Source: Circinella minor (Eukaryota; Mucoromycota; Mucoromycetes; Mucorales; Lichtheimiaceae). From it: a stretch of 64,000 nucleotides of DNA. Positions 38,025-49,738 of the stretch are shown here, piece after piece. The position numbers and the translations under genes were made by a program. Each line of letters begins with the position of its first letter. Position 1 is the stretch's first letter. The notes beneath the pieces are model-generated. The model was not told the DNA's origin. It saw nothing but the letters and a program-made list of their open reading frames with translations, and did no database searches. Location: contig JAEPRB010000143.1 in NCBI GenBank assembly GCA_016758965.1, positions 1-64,000 of the forward strand, in the 5' to 3' direction.

Positions 38025-38477
38025 ATGTCAGGAATTAAAGGGATTGGATCGTTTGGCGCTGTTGCACTGCTAGTATCCTCCATGACGGTAAGTGTCACAA
38101 TACATTTTCTTTTTGTACCTGCATGTTTGGTGACAGTTATTTAACAATTTTTTTATTGTTCTATCACTGCTTTTTTTATGTCAAAAGGGACCAGGACTTA
38201 GTACCATTCCAGCAATGTTCCAACAGGTAATTAATCTCTGTTTTGTTTCTTTTATGTTTTATGTATCGGTCTTTTTTTCACTATTTTAGCTAGTCGTAGT
38301 ACTTTTATCTAATATGATACTAATCTTTCCGTTTTACCTCTAGGCTGGTTGGTTAGCCCCGATGTTTGTTTTTGCTGCAATTGGATTATTATCCACTTTT
38401 TCAGCACTCTTTATTATTGAGGCGCTATCTAGTATAAGAGGCAACGAAAAATTTCAGGTACATATACATTACACGCC

Positions 38478-38526
<49 letters not shown>

Positions 38527-41059
38527 ACTCGTATTGTTGGCAATAAAAGTATTATTAGGATAAAATCCTTTTTTTAATTAACTTGTAAGAATAGGCCAAA
38601 GTCGAATTTACAACAATCGCTCAGCTCATTTTAGGCAAAAAGTATCACTATTTTTTTCAGCTTATTCTATTTCTTGCACTTCAAGCAGTGAATATTGCAA
38701 GTATAATTTTAGCAGCACAGGTATATTTTTTAGTTTCAATAATTACATCTTCTTATTATGACAATTTATATGAACAATACTCTATACATATACCTCATAG
38801 ACTCTTGATAGTATGCTTCTTACCTTGTTCAATGGGACCTGTGGTCTTGGAATCTCTCCAGGAAGATGGTTTTGTATCTCTGAACGCTCCGTTTTGGGTA
38901 ACTCACCTTTCTCGTCCGATGATTATTATATATTTACTTTTGGATATCTTGTTACCGCTGCTATGGTCATGCCATTGGGGTTTTTTAGTCTTGTTGAAAA
39001 TATCTATGTCCAAATCATTTCTTTCATTGTACTCTCTGGTGTACTTATTCAGTGGATTATTGCTTTTGGGCAGGAAGGATTACTCACAGAACGTCTACCT
39101 GTCTCTGGTCCTGATTCATCTTTGGTACTAGGTATTGTAATTTTCAATTACAGCTATATTACTACGGTAAGCATATTATCACGACCTTATTTCACTGTCT
39201 TTACTATCTGTATTTTATCATGTTATTTCGGACCTGGCTCAATAAATATATACTTATACATACTAACTTTTCCGCTTAAAAAAGATTCCGACATTGGTAA
39301 ACGATCTCAAGCCTACAGTATCAATTCATAGAACACTCACAATATCCGTCATTATTTCAACTATTATGTATATTTTTCTTGGTAAGTTACTTTTTTAGTA
39401 TCTTAGATTTACATATACTTTTAACTTTACTATATGATATAAACAATCAAACTGTTGTTCTTTTTTAATAGGTGTATTTGGTGCAATGGCATATGAAATG
39501 AATGCATCCAGTGATATTCTTTCCATTTTGAGCTCTCAGGGCACTACGGCGTCTTTGGTGACCACATATCTTTTTCCTATCTGTGCGTTGGTTACATCGA
39601 TTCCTGTATTTACCATTGTTATTAGAACCAATCTAACACGTGGTGATATTTGTAATAGACCATGGGCTATTTTTTGGTCTAATATTTTACCATGGCTTGT
39701 TTGCATGTAAGCTTTGTTTGTGATTTTCTATACGCATTTCATTTGTTTCCAGAGTAACACACTGGTACAAATACTTTTTTGGAGGAGTATTTATTATTGA
39801 AAGTAATATAAAAGATTAACCTTTCATTATTAATATTATTTATTAGCCCCTTGCAAACCAAGGATTATGTTGGAATGATTCAAAATTGGAGTAGTTTATT
39901 TTTTCAATCGGTAAATAATCATTTATTTTTAAAGCAAAAGAGGATAGCGTCAGTGAACGAGGGTGGAAAATCAATACATAGATATGGCACAAAGGGATTA
40001 TTATACAATCTATTGAGAACTATAAAGTTAATTATATAACTATTCCAACAACAACAGACCATCAATTTCATCCTACCATTTATACTGTACTTTGCTTCGC
40101 GAAAATATCAAGCATCCGTTGTTCAAGACACTGTCCCAGACACAACTACTTCAGAGAAACACCCACCCCATTCGCCATTATCTCCATTCCCGAAAGCGGA
40201 AGAGCCGAAAGAGGAAGATCCAGATGAAGTTGTTATGCACTATCCAGAAGAAAATAGATCAATCTCGATCCGAAAATCCGGTCGTGCTTCACGTATTAGC
40301 AGAATTGAGATGGCGTCACCGCGATCTCCACTTAGTTTTCGATTGCCACTCTCTCCACGGTCATATAAGTCCGCACCTGTTACTGCACACCAAGTAAATA
40401 CACCTGTTATAGTATTGGATGAGACGGTTGCTCCGGGATCACGGCTACAAGTTGTGCAACCACAAGAACTGGGCTCTCCCAATATTCTGAAGGTACCTCC
40501 AACATCTACTGCCAATGCTACTACAAGTACAGCAGACCAAACTAGCAACACCTCAACTTCACCACGGCCTAGTACAGCTACAGTTGGATCTGGCCTTGGT
40601 ATTACTCCATCTCCTACACCAACAGAACCAAATAAGAACAGCGAAGAAAACCAGCATGGGAATGAAGCAATAGAAAATTTACCCAATAATAAGTCAGAAA
40701 GAATAACATCTTGGATATCAAGTAACCTTTCCATTCGAAATAATAACAACAGCAATACAGTAGTTCCAGCCTGTGGTACTCCCTCTTCTAACATTCTATC
40801 ATCACCTATTATACGATTAGACAACAGTAATAATAATCATGGTGTCATTTATGATGATGATGAAACAAAAGGAAACATGTCAGTTATTAATGAAGAAGAA
40901 CAAGTAGAAGTAGACCACTTTACGGCATTCAAGTCACGACCATGGTGGAACCCATTTTATGTGGCTATTGTATCATGTGGATTACTTAGTGCTGCCGTCA
41001 TTTTCATGGTTATATATGATTTAACAATGCTTGGTTTAGGTAATAATGTTTTTGGATAA
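38025..41059 (+). CDS. AAAP-family amino acid transporter, copy 1 of a tandem pair
   Basis: Nine exons: 38025-38087, 38188-38226, 38344-38457, 38595-38720, 38801-39166, 39285-39381, 39472-39706, 39847-39910, 40058-41059; 701 residues. Exons 1-8 and the start of exon 9 encode about ten membrane segments of Aa_trans type; the first contains the family-like SSMTGPGLSTIP. A cytosolic insert of about 260 residues follows (roughly 388-650), rich in Ser, Pro, Thr and Asn with SPRSPLS and LSPRS, then FTAFKSRPWWNPF and a last hydrophobic helix. By family it carries amino acids with protons across the plasma or vacuole membrane; substrate unknown. Exon 5 begins after CATAG at 38800, chosen over a TAG nine bases downstream because it matches copy 2 (TLDSMLLTLF against TMDNLIITLF). 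Confidence 0.85.
38481..38522. repeat. (AG)21 in intron 3 of transporter copy 1
   Basis: A perfect 42-base AG run occupying about a third of the 137-base intron. The corresponding intron of copy 2 has no such repeat. Confidence 0.95.
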
Positions 41060-44000
41060 TAACAATTAGAAAAAATACTGTGATTCTATTGTATGTTTTT
41101 TCCCTTTTTTCGTTGCTCCTTTATTGTTATTTTTATTTTTACAAAATGTAAAATACCCCTTTGATTTTCTATGTAATACTTTATTATTTACGCGCAGCTA
41201 TGATACTTCCCTGTTTCTTATTTTGATTATTTATCTGTGTACCACAGCTTTGTTTGTTTGTTGTATCCTTTTTATTCCTTCTTATCATCATATTATATAT
41301 TATATTTACCCGATCTTTTGAATAAAGTTTATATTATTTTTCCCGAGAGTAGAAAAGTCTTTTATATTTTTTTGTTTCATATCGTTATTTATTTCGAGCT
41401 TATTATATAGTAAATTAAACTTGTATTTAACTAACATTAGAGACTAATGTTTTATTGGAGAAAAATATATACTTTATTCTACTTATAATCAATATAAAAA
41501 ACAAGTGACCTACACCGGGCATCACTGTCATTTTAAAATATGGGTACGTATATAGCCAATGTTAAAATTGATCCATATGACCAAGATGAAATACTTGAAA
41601 TATAAGTATACGGTCAGATATTTACACTCAAATAACGCACGTTTATACCGTAGAGTCTGATAGAGAGGCTATTATTTGATTATTGTCAATACTATTAGGT
41701 CGTTAAATAACATTAGTAACAATTAAAGGTCATCTTAATGTTTTTTCTCATCAGTCTTGTTACTCAAGAGACAGCCATTTTCTGCTTTATATGATGCTGA
41801 ATATTTGGCCTGGTTTGAAACTGACATGTGCAGTTTATGGCAACACTGATCACTTAAACTGCGTATCAAGAAAGCTTGCATTATTGTCACGACTGTTCAA
41901 GTTTGTCAAACATCTTCAAGTATATGACATTGGATAACAAAGCAAAAGGTGGTTTGGATCGATTTCAACCCAAAATTTTAACAGCTGTTAAAGTTTCAGG
42001 GCTAATACTGGTGAGTATTTATTTATAGAATATGCAGGAAAAGAGAGACAGTGTGTGTCTGTTCAAAAAAAGAAGGATAATAGTAAGACAATGATCGATT
42101 GAAAAACTTGAAATTTCCTCCTCAATCATAAAAATATTGAAGAGCTAGAAGGAGCGAAATACTACTAGATACAAAAGTAAAAGCAGATCAACTTCGCATA
42201 CGATGTGTCTTTTTTTTTAACCATCATATTAATAAGAACAAAAAGACAAGCTTTATCTCTAGCGCTTCCTGAGCATAATATTCTTCTTTGATCTTTATAA
42301 TATATTAGACACTATAATAAGTATATGAAAAAGACTTCAATTCCTGCAAAAATTTTTAAGTTTTGCAAGATGGGCTTCATCTGCGTTGGAACTGACTGTT
42401 ATTGGACTCGTGGGGCTTAATAAAAAGAACGCTTTGAATTAATGTGAATCAATTTCAACTCTAGAAAGTCTTGTAATAAGTTCCATACATACGCTTATCA
42501 GTTAATAAGCAATCTATGTCTCCATTTTATTTGACGTATTGTCAGATGACTAGTGCTGAATTGTTTGTCACGTGATGACATCAGAATACAGTAGACTCCC
42601 GCTTTTTTCAATCTGAAAAAAAAAGTTGCGGGATTTGGGACTCTTAAGTAAGTTAATAGTGTAAGAACTGGGGGATTGTTGTACATGTGAACTTTCTGTG
42701 TTGTGCCACAATTATGAAAGTAGGCACAGTATAATTAGCTAATAAGTGATTTTTGAGCACGTAACCAACCTGTCAGAAGAATAAGTATATATTATATCAC
42801 ATGTATGATAAATAAAAAGAATAGGGATGTAATTCTTAGTGCCAATGTGCCTTCAACGGCTAATTTTCACCCTTTCGTTTTCTTTTTATTAGAATACATT
42901 ATAAAAAAAATCTGAAGTTGTGCGTGACAGAAAACACGATCTAAACTAGGCTTTATAATCTGTAGGGTTTGTGCGACTATTTTTAAATAGGTGAAAATTA
43001 TACAATTAGATTATACATTTTGATTTTATAATGTAGCTTTTTTTGTACATTTTCTGTCTTTAATATTACAGTTTGCCCTTTGTAGCAGTAAATCCTGTGA
43101 TATAATATAACACGCTAATTATCTAAAACTACACTACAACATTTTTGTTTATATGAGTTTAAGCTTGTCATGTATCAAACTAAGAAAGCATCCAATTTTT
43201 TTGTCATTAAGGGAAGAACCATTATTACATTTGGGGTTTACACAGCAGACAAAAGGCTTGAATAGAAAATCAAGACAGCTAAAAAATAATAATTCGCTAC
43301 ACTACTTAAATTTCCTCGATCTTAATAAAGAAGTGTTCTGCGCACCCACGGATGTCTCTGCAAAGCAATTTTAGGAGAAAATGGAATATAAGATTCTTTA
43401 TTTTAGGACCTTGCAAATCAGCAGTAAAAACTATTGATAGCAAATGGACAGCATAGTATTTATTTCCAAGCTAAAGCCACGAAAAATTATTTAATGATTA
43501 ATACGCAACAACATACTATTTATTTAGCGGCCTTATAACAATACTTGGTTTCATTCCATAAGAAATGCTATAAGGACATAAGGACATATATATTATATCG
43601 ATTATTTCGACTATTTGTTTTGAATATCCCTACTACCAATACTGCTATTTTCTCAATACTGTATAAAAGAAACAGCATATATGAGTAGTACTCTTATATA
43701 ACATAACTCCACTTGCTTAATAACTTCTTCTTTACTCACAACAAATAATTATTTAGAACACTATAATATTTTTGTGTTTTTATATATACCAATATTAGAA
43801 AAACTTCAAACAAGTAGTGATGTTTATTTCCAAAATAACCATTCTTCTACCCAGAGAATGAAAACATTTATCCTCATCACTTTGTTACCTAACAACTTGC
43901 TTTAACAAAATTCCTTGATGTTATATATTTTCACGCTGATATCCCGATCGTTTTGAGGCTACAACTTATAATGATCTTTTCATTTTATTATAATAGTAAT

Positions 44001-45566
44001 AGTACCAATAGTATTCTGACTGAAGTGGGGATTTTTTATGGTGGGTCGGATCCACGGCTTGTCATGAGTGGTATTTATGGCCGAGGAGAATGATTAAACG
44101 AGTAATTTATTCAAGAATAATGCAAGCAGTACTTAATAAAATATTTAAAACTACAATGGTCATGCTAAACAGAAAAAATGATATTGTGTGGACTAACATA
44201 CTATATAAATGTTACGCGTAACACATAGAAAACTGTCACTCACGCTTCTCTCTAAATGTAATGGAAAACATCGAAACTATTTTCTATTTTTAAAGCAACG
44301 TGCTCATTGTTGATCGTTACTCGAAAAGAATATGTAGAATGGCGTATTGAAAAAAAAGTTACTCGGCTAAACTCTTTTTATGGTATTTATTTTCGATGTT
44401 GTCTATATACTTTATAAAAAAAAGTGTAGAAAAGAGAGGGGTAAAATGAGGAGGTTATTAGTCAAAATATTTTTTATTCATTTCTTTCATTTATGTTCAT
44501 CAAAGCTTAATAAGGAGAAATTCTTTTAGAGTTGATTTGTTCATGATAATATAAATATACTACAATCCACGTTCTAATTTTTTATATACATGATACTTGG
44601 ATAACATCTTGTTTTAATGCATGTTTGTTTTGATTGTGGTCATCCATCAGGCGGCACACGTCGGAGAAAAGAAGGAATTGAAAGATTGAGTGTATGTGAT
44701 ACCCGGTTTTGTTTCATATCTTTTTAGTGCTACAAACTGATACCTTAATCGGGTAACTTGGCCTTGTACCATGTGTACCTTTTATTCCTTTCTCGAACTC
44801 AAATAATATCTGTTGTAATCTAGATGTCCCCACATGGGGTTTTTTCATTATTTTTGAGAATTTGTTTTCATACCAGTTTATTTTATTATAAGGTAATACA
44901 ACTCCTTTTTATTAGTAACAATAATAAGAAATAGAATATTTGAAAAAAAAAGTTTGCAAGCTAAATATTTATAATCATATGTGTTATCTAATGTGAACGA
45001 AGAGTTATCGTTATGGTAACATAATTACAATTATATATAACAAGATCACTTTTGCTTCAATACTTTTATAACTTTTTTTTTTTTTTAAAAAAAAAGAATG
45101 ATTGCTTGGAAAGTACTAAAAAGATTATTCTTTTTGAAGAAAAAAATAAATTCTCTTTTTTTATCTAGTGCTTTATGCATAATCAAAAAAAAAAAAAAAT
45201 AAGCTATCCTCATATTATTATCTTTTTAAAAAATAGTAGTAGCAATTATAGAACTGCAATGCTTCATTGGGCTAACAATTGTATATTTTTCTATAATAAT
45301 TTTGAAACATAAATCTGATTTCTCCTTTCTGTTAGCACCAATGTTAATTACTTTTTTTTATTACGTATTTCAGAAAGTATAAAAACCATGTTCATCAAAA
45401 CAATAAGCAAAAAAGTCAGGTGTGTTTATAAAGTGTTGTTTATAATTGTATAATTGTTTATTACTTTTTTTTCTATTCATCTTTTTATTTCATTCTTTTT
45501 TAATTGTATTTCGTTGAATAAATTCTTTTTTCTTCTCTTTTTTTCTTTATTAATACTCACAAAAAT
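41060..45566. other. Long spacer between the two AAAP transporter copies
   Basis: 4.5 kb. I looked for a third transporter copy (motifs such as GPGL, RGNEKFQ, GKxYHYFFQ) and found none. Two weak frames are noted (41712-41938 and 43153-43374) but neither has a recognisable domain. A T-run/A-run junction lies at about 45071-45097. Confidence 0.55.
45378..45385 (+). promoter_or_regulatory. TATA box candidate of AAAP transporter copy 2
   Basis: TATAAAAA, 182 bases before the start codon, same octamer as copy 1 but farther away; the leader between is T/C-rich. Confidence 0.45.
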
Positions 45567-48411
45567 ATGGCGGGAGAGAACCAAAAAGGAGTTGGAACAC
45601 TTGGAAGTATCGCTTTACTTGTGATGTCTATGACCGGTACGTAACGTATCTGAATTGTCCCAACATTTTCAATAGATGATGTATACAACAATCAGTAAGT
45701 GTACTTATACGAGTAAAATGTTTATTATATCTAGGACCAGGACTTCCTATGATACCGCCTTTATATCAACAGGTAATGATATCAACAAGATATCCTTTTC
45801 GTACGCGTCAATTTCTTTCCAACTATACTACGTATTTATTAGCAAGAGATCTATAGTTCTGTAATGACTATCAGAGTTCATTTTTGATTAATTGACAATA
45901 CGTATTACTCTTTTTATTATCTGATTTAGGCCGGATGGCTTGCACCGACTGTTGTACTTCTTGTAATTGCTTACCTGTCAGGGGTCGCTTCATTATTTAT
46001 ATGTGAAGTTCTTTCTAGCATTCGAGGAAATGAAAAATTCCAGGTAAAAAAAAAAAGAGGCTTATTAATAGTTTATTTTTCTGCCACTGACTTAAAACCT
46101 TGACATATTTAATTTACCTGTTAATGCGCCACATATTTTGGTAATACTTATAGGCTCAAATTGAATTTACCACTGTAGCTCAATTATTATTGGGAAAAAG
46201 ATATCATTATTTTTTTCAAATTATTCTATACATTGCACTTCAAGCTGTCATCATCGCATCCATTGTTATATCGGCACAAGTAAATATGTAGAAAAAATAA
46301 GTGTAGTGTAATAAAATGTTTTCTTGTGCTAATTAATCTAATTCTTGATAATAACAATTGTAAATGTTTAGACAATGGATAATTTGATTATTACCTTATT
46401 TAAAGGTACATGCGGCCTTAATATTTACCCTGGAGGATGGGTTTGTGTAGGCCAAGGCAATTCATCGACAGCTTCACCTTTCAACGAGGATGATTACTTT
46501 ATTTTCACATTTGGCTTTCTTTTGACAATGGCAATGGTGATGCCATTAGGTTTCTTTGATTTGGTTGATAATATGGGTGTGATGATTACTTCTTTACTTA
46601 TCATGACTGTTGTTACAATTCAATGGGTTGTTGCTTTTTGTCAAGAAGGGCTAGTTACAGAACGTTTACCAGTTACTGGACCTAGTTCTGGTATGGTCAT
46701 GGGTATTATTATTTTTAATTTTAGTTATGTGACCACGGTAGGTATAATAATTGTCGAGCAACAGGATTGGATTTTTTTCAAGTGTTTAGAATACATACGT
46801 ACTAACTGGTATTTGATCAATATCTAGGTACCCACGTGGGTCAATAGTATCAATCCAGACGTATGCATACACTCTTGTATTACTTGGTCTATTATCATTA
46901 CAGCTTTAATTTACATTCTTCTTGGTGAGTTTTTTTTTTATTAAAACTTAAAAATAAGCACTGCATGATGAATCGGAAAAAACATATATGCAATAATAAA
47001 TAACCGTCATTGTTATTTAGGCGTATTCGGCGCAATGGCTTTCCCTATGACAATGTCTGATAATGTTCTAACCCTTCTTGCTAATGAAAGTACTGTAGCA
47101 TCCAAAGTTACTACATACTTATTCCCTATCGCTGCATTAATCTCGTCTATTCCTGTATTTGTTATTGTTATTCGATGTAACTTATTACGTGGTGATTTAT
47201 GTGGTAAACGTTGGGCTACCTTCTGGTCTAATATTCTCCCTTGGATAATTTGCATGTAAGAATATATTCTTTTAAATTACATTTTCTAGACTTCTACTTT
47301 AGAAAATAATTATCAAAATAAAAAACCTTATTATTATGAAACATATATATATATACTGACTTGTTATACCACTTTTTTTTTATTACTTTTTAGTCCATTA
47401 ATGAACAAAGATTGGATGAATACCATTCAGAACTGGATTAGTCTCTTTTTCCAATCGGTATAAAATATATTATTTTCCTCAAGTATAAAACCGAAAGTGT
47501 ATATAATATACTTTGCTCACATTATCTATCAACTTTAATTATTATAGAGCACAAACTATATAATACCTTTTGTACTTTACTTTGTCTCGCGAAAGTTTCA
47601 AGGAAGCGTAATCGAAGAAGATTCCACTGAAAAAGTTCCAGAAGAACCTACTGATGTTACTATGCATCATCTCGAAGAATCAGCCATACGAGGTAGAACA
47701 TCCGAAATTCGTCGAGTATCACGCATAAGTCGACAATCTGCTATATACAGTAGTACACCACGATCCATTCTACGATCACCACTTTCTCCTCGATCACAGC
47801 TGTCACCAAGGTCCCCGCGGTCGAGGTATGAAGCATCACCGGCGCCACCTATTATTTTAGAAGAGCCACCACCGTCTTTACTTGTTGTTAATCCACCCCC
47901 ACTACCAAATGGAACACTTATACCCAATTCGCCATCATCTCAAAGACCACCGTCTATACAAGGGTCACTCAATAATGCTCTCACAGTACCACCACCAATC
48001 GAATCATCGCCTCGAAGTACGTTGGCAACAACAGCTGTTGGATCTGCACAAGGATTAGGTATTACACCTTCTTCACAAAATAAAGAAGAAGATCAATCAC
48101 CCAGAGGATCTTTATGGATCAATAGCAATTTATCTTTACGTAATCCACCTATTGCTTCCTCCGTTATCGTGGATGGTGGTAGTGACGTAAAAAATCACAG
48201 CGATATCAAAGTAAGCATCCAATGTGAACAACAAGAAGAACAACAAGTAATCGGAGAGGACCGTGTTTATTTTATGGCATTTAAACCAAGACCCTGGTTG
48301 AATCCATTCTTTGTTGCAGTTATAGCATGTAGTTTACTTACTATTGGAGTAATATTTATGGTGATTTATAATATAACTATGGCTGCTTTGGGTAATGATA
48401 TGCTTTCATAA
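45567..48411 (+). CDS. AAAP-family amino acid transporter, copy 2 of a tandem pair
   Basis: Nine exons: 45567-45636, 45735-45772, 45930-46043, 46154-46279, 46372-46737, 46828-46924, 47021-47255, 47394-47457, 47548-48411; 657 residues. Exons 3 to 8 have exactly the lengths of copy 1 (114, 126, 366, 97, 235, 64), showing recent common origin; only the first junction is shifted by one base. The membrane core is closely similar (SMTGPGLPMIP, SSIRGNEKFQAQIEFTT, TCGLNIYPGGWVC, ILPWII). The insert before the last helix is shorter and differs, with TPRSILRSPLSPRSQLSPRS and SPRSPRSR, but keeps a few short motifs and ends FMAFKPRPWLNPFFVAV. Exon 4 ends CAA before GTAAAT where copy 1 has CAG before GTATAT. 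Substrate unknown. Confidence 0.87.
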
Positions 48412-48765
48412 TAAAAACTTTTTGTATTTTTTATTTTTGTAATAAAATGAGAATTTATATCAAATAAAATATGTCTTTTTTTTTTTGGAAAAAAAAAAAA
48501 AGTGTATAGTAAATGTGGTTGTTATGAGAAAGCATGAAGGAGCTTAATCTATCCGTCGTTGCTAGGACAACCCAAAATCGGAGTAAATTTTTCCAAATTT
48601 GGAGACGTGCAACAGGTGTCGATATCGGTGTTGTTCACCAAAGGCCAGTGAATCCTCCTCTTTCCACACGCGTTGTAAGTAGTACGCTGATAATTATGGG
48701 GATGGAGAGAAGAGAAATGAATAGTTCTCAAATAATAATATGAGATGAAGTGACGGAAAAACAAG

Positions 48766-48812
48766 ATGGATGGATGAATGGATACTTTATATAAATGAAT
48801 GGATGGATGGAT
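48766..48812. repeat. Imperfect (ATGG)n tandem repeat
   Basis: Two blocks of GATGGATGGATGAATGG-like sequence separated by a TATATAAAT core, just upstream of RPS10. Confidence 0.7.
48788..48795 (+). promoter_or_regulatory. TATA box candidate of RPS10
   Basis: TATATAAA, 96 bases before the start codon, a normal distance. It conflicts with the alternative of a leader intron from 48675; only one of the two is likely. Confidence 0.4.
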
Positions 48813-48883
48813 TGAATCATATCTAACTCATATATACATGTAATTTTTTTTTCTCATTGTCTTAATTTTAAAAATTTAGCACC

Positions 48884-49738
48884 ATGCTTGTTCAGAAGCA
48901 AAACAGAAAGCTCATCTACGAGACGCTCTTCAAGGGTAAATAACTTGCCAATTCAACAACAACCTAAACACCACATTCCCAACATAACGCCAAAAAACGA
49001 AAACGATTTTTTTTTTTCATGTACTGAGCGAATACATTTTGTCAACATTTTTTTTTATATATATATTTATTAGACGGTGCTATGGTTGCCGCCAAGGACT
49101 ACAACCTTGCCAAGCATCCTGATGTTGATGTTCCCAACCTTGAGGTCATCAAGATGATGCAATCTTTGACCTCCAAGGGTTTGGTCAAGACCCAATTCTC
49201 GTGGCAGTACTACTACTATACCCTCACCGATGAGGGTATCGACTATCTCCGTGAATGTAAGAAAAGCTTTATCAAAATATATATTTCATTTTTACGACAT
49301 TTCCGAATACCATTTCTAACATAATTGTTGTTTATTTAGACCTTCACTTGCCCCAAGAGATTGTCCCTGCTACTTTGAAGAAGACTGCTCGCCCCGCTGC
49401 TCCTCGTCGTGCCTGTAAGTTATAATTGGAATTGTATTATGAATAGGGAAGGGATTATCAAAAGAATGTATATGATAGCTAACTGATGTTGTGAATTATT
49501 ACTTAAAATAGTCGGTGAAGGTCGTGAAGGTGGCCGTGGTCCCCGTGGTGACCGTGATGGCTACCGCCGCAAGGAAGGTGCTGACGGTGACTTCAAGCCC
49601 GAATTCCGTGGTGGTTTCGGTAAGTTACTTTTGATATATTTACTTATTTTGAGTTTGTAATTTAAAAGGAAAGGAATTATAAACTAATCATATTGATATA
49701 TATAATTATTTTATTTAGGTCGTGGCCGTCGCGAATAA
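48884..49738 (+). CDS. RPS10: Cytosolic ribosomal protein eS10 (RPS10)
   Basis: Five exons: 48884-48935, 49074-49256, 49340-49414, 49512-49619, 49719-49738; 145 residues. Small-subunit protein near the mRNA entry side. The winged-helix part is complete: MLVQKQNRKLIYETLFKDG, then VPNLEVIKMMQSLTSKGLVK, QYYYYTLTDEGIDYLREYLH and LPQEIVPATLKK. The tail is Gly/Arg-rich, as in animal and plant eS10, rather than truncated as in baker's yeast. Codon use is strongly biased to C/G-ending codons (GCC, AAG, CTC, GTC), as expected of a highly expressed gene and unlike most of the window. The start ATG lies in CACCATG. Confidence 0.97.

Larger units (their letters stand above)
48412..48883. other. Spacer between transporter copy 2 and RPS10
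   Basis: 472 bases. It holds the AATAAA-containing 3' UTR of the transporter, an imperfect ATGG/GGAT repeat at 48766-48812, a TATA-like element at 48788 and a possible intron in the RPS10 leader (donor GTAAGT at 48675, acceptor ending 48879). Confidence 0.6.

Noticed and set aside
38809..38813. Alternative acceptor TAG just before TATGCTTCT for exon 5 of transporter copy 1
   Set aside because: It would break the frame; the CATAG ending at 38800 keeps frame, gives the same exon length as copy 2 and restores TLDSMLLTLF.
40240..40824. 194-codon frame antisense to the transporter insert
   Set aside because: Shadow of the Ser/Pro/Arg-rich loop; the sense frame is fixed by homology to copy 2.
41930..42010. 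Short ATG frame ending at a GTGAGT donor, thought to be exon 1 of a third transporter copy
   Set aside because: The peptide does not align with the first exon of either copy and no following GPGL exon was found.
43153..43374. 73-codon frame between the transporters
   Set aside because: No resemblance to the transporter exons or to a transposase; Leu/Lys/Asn-rich as expected by chance.
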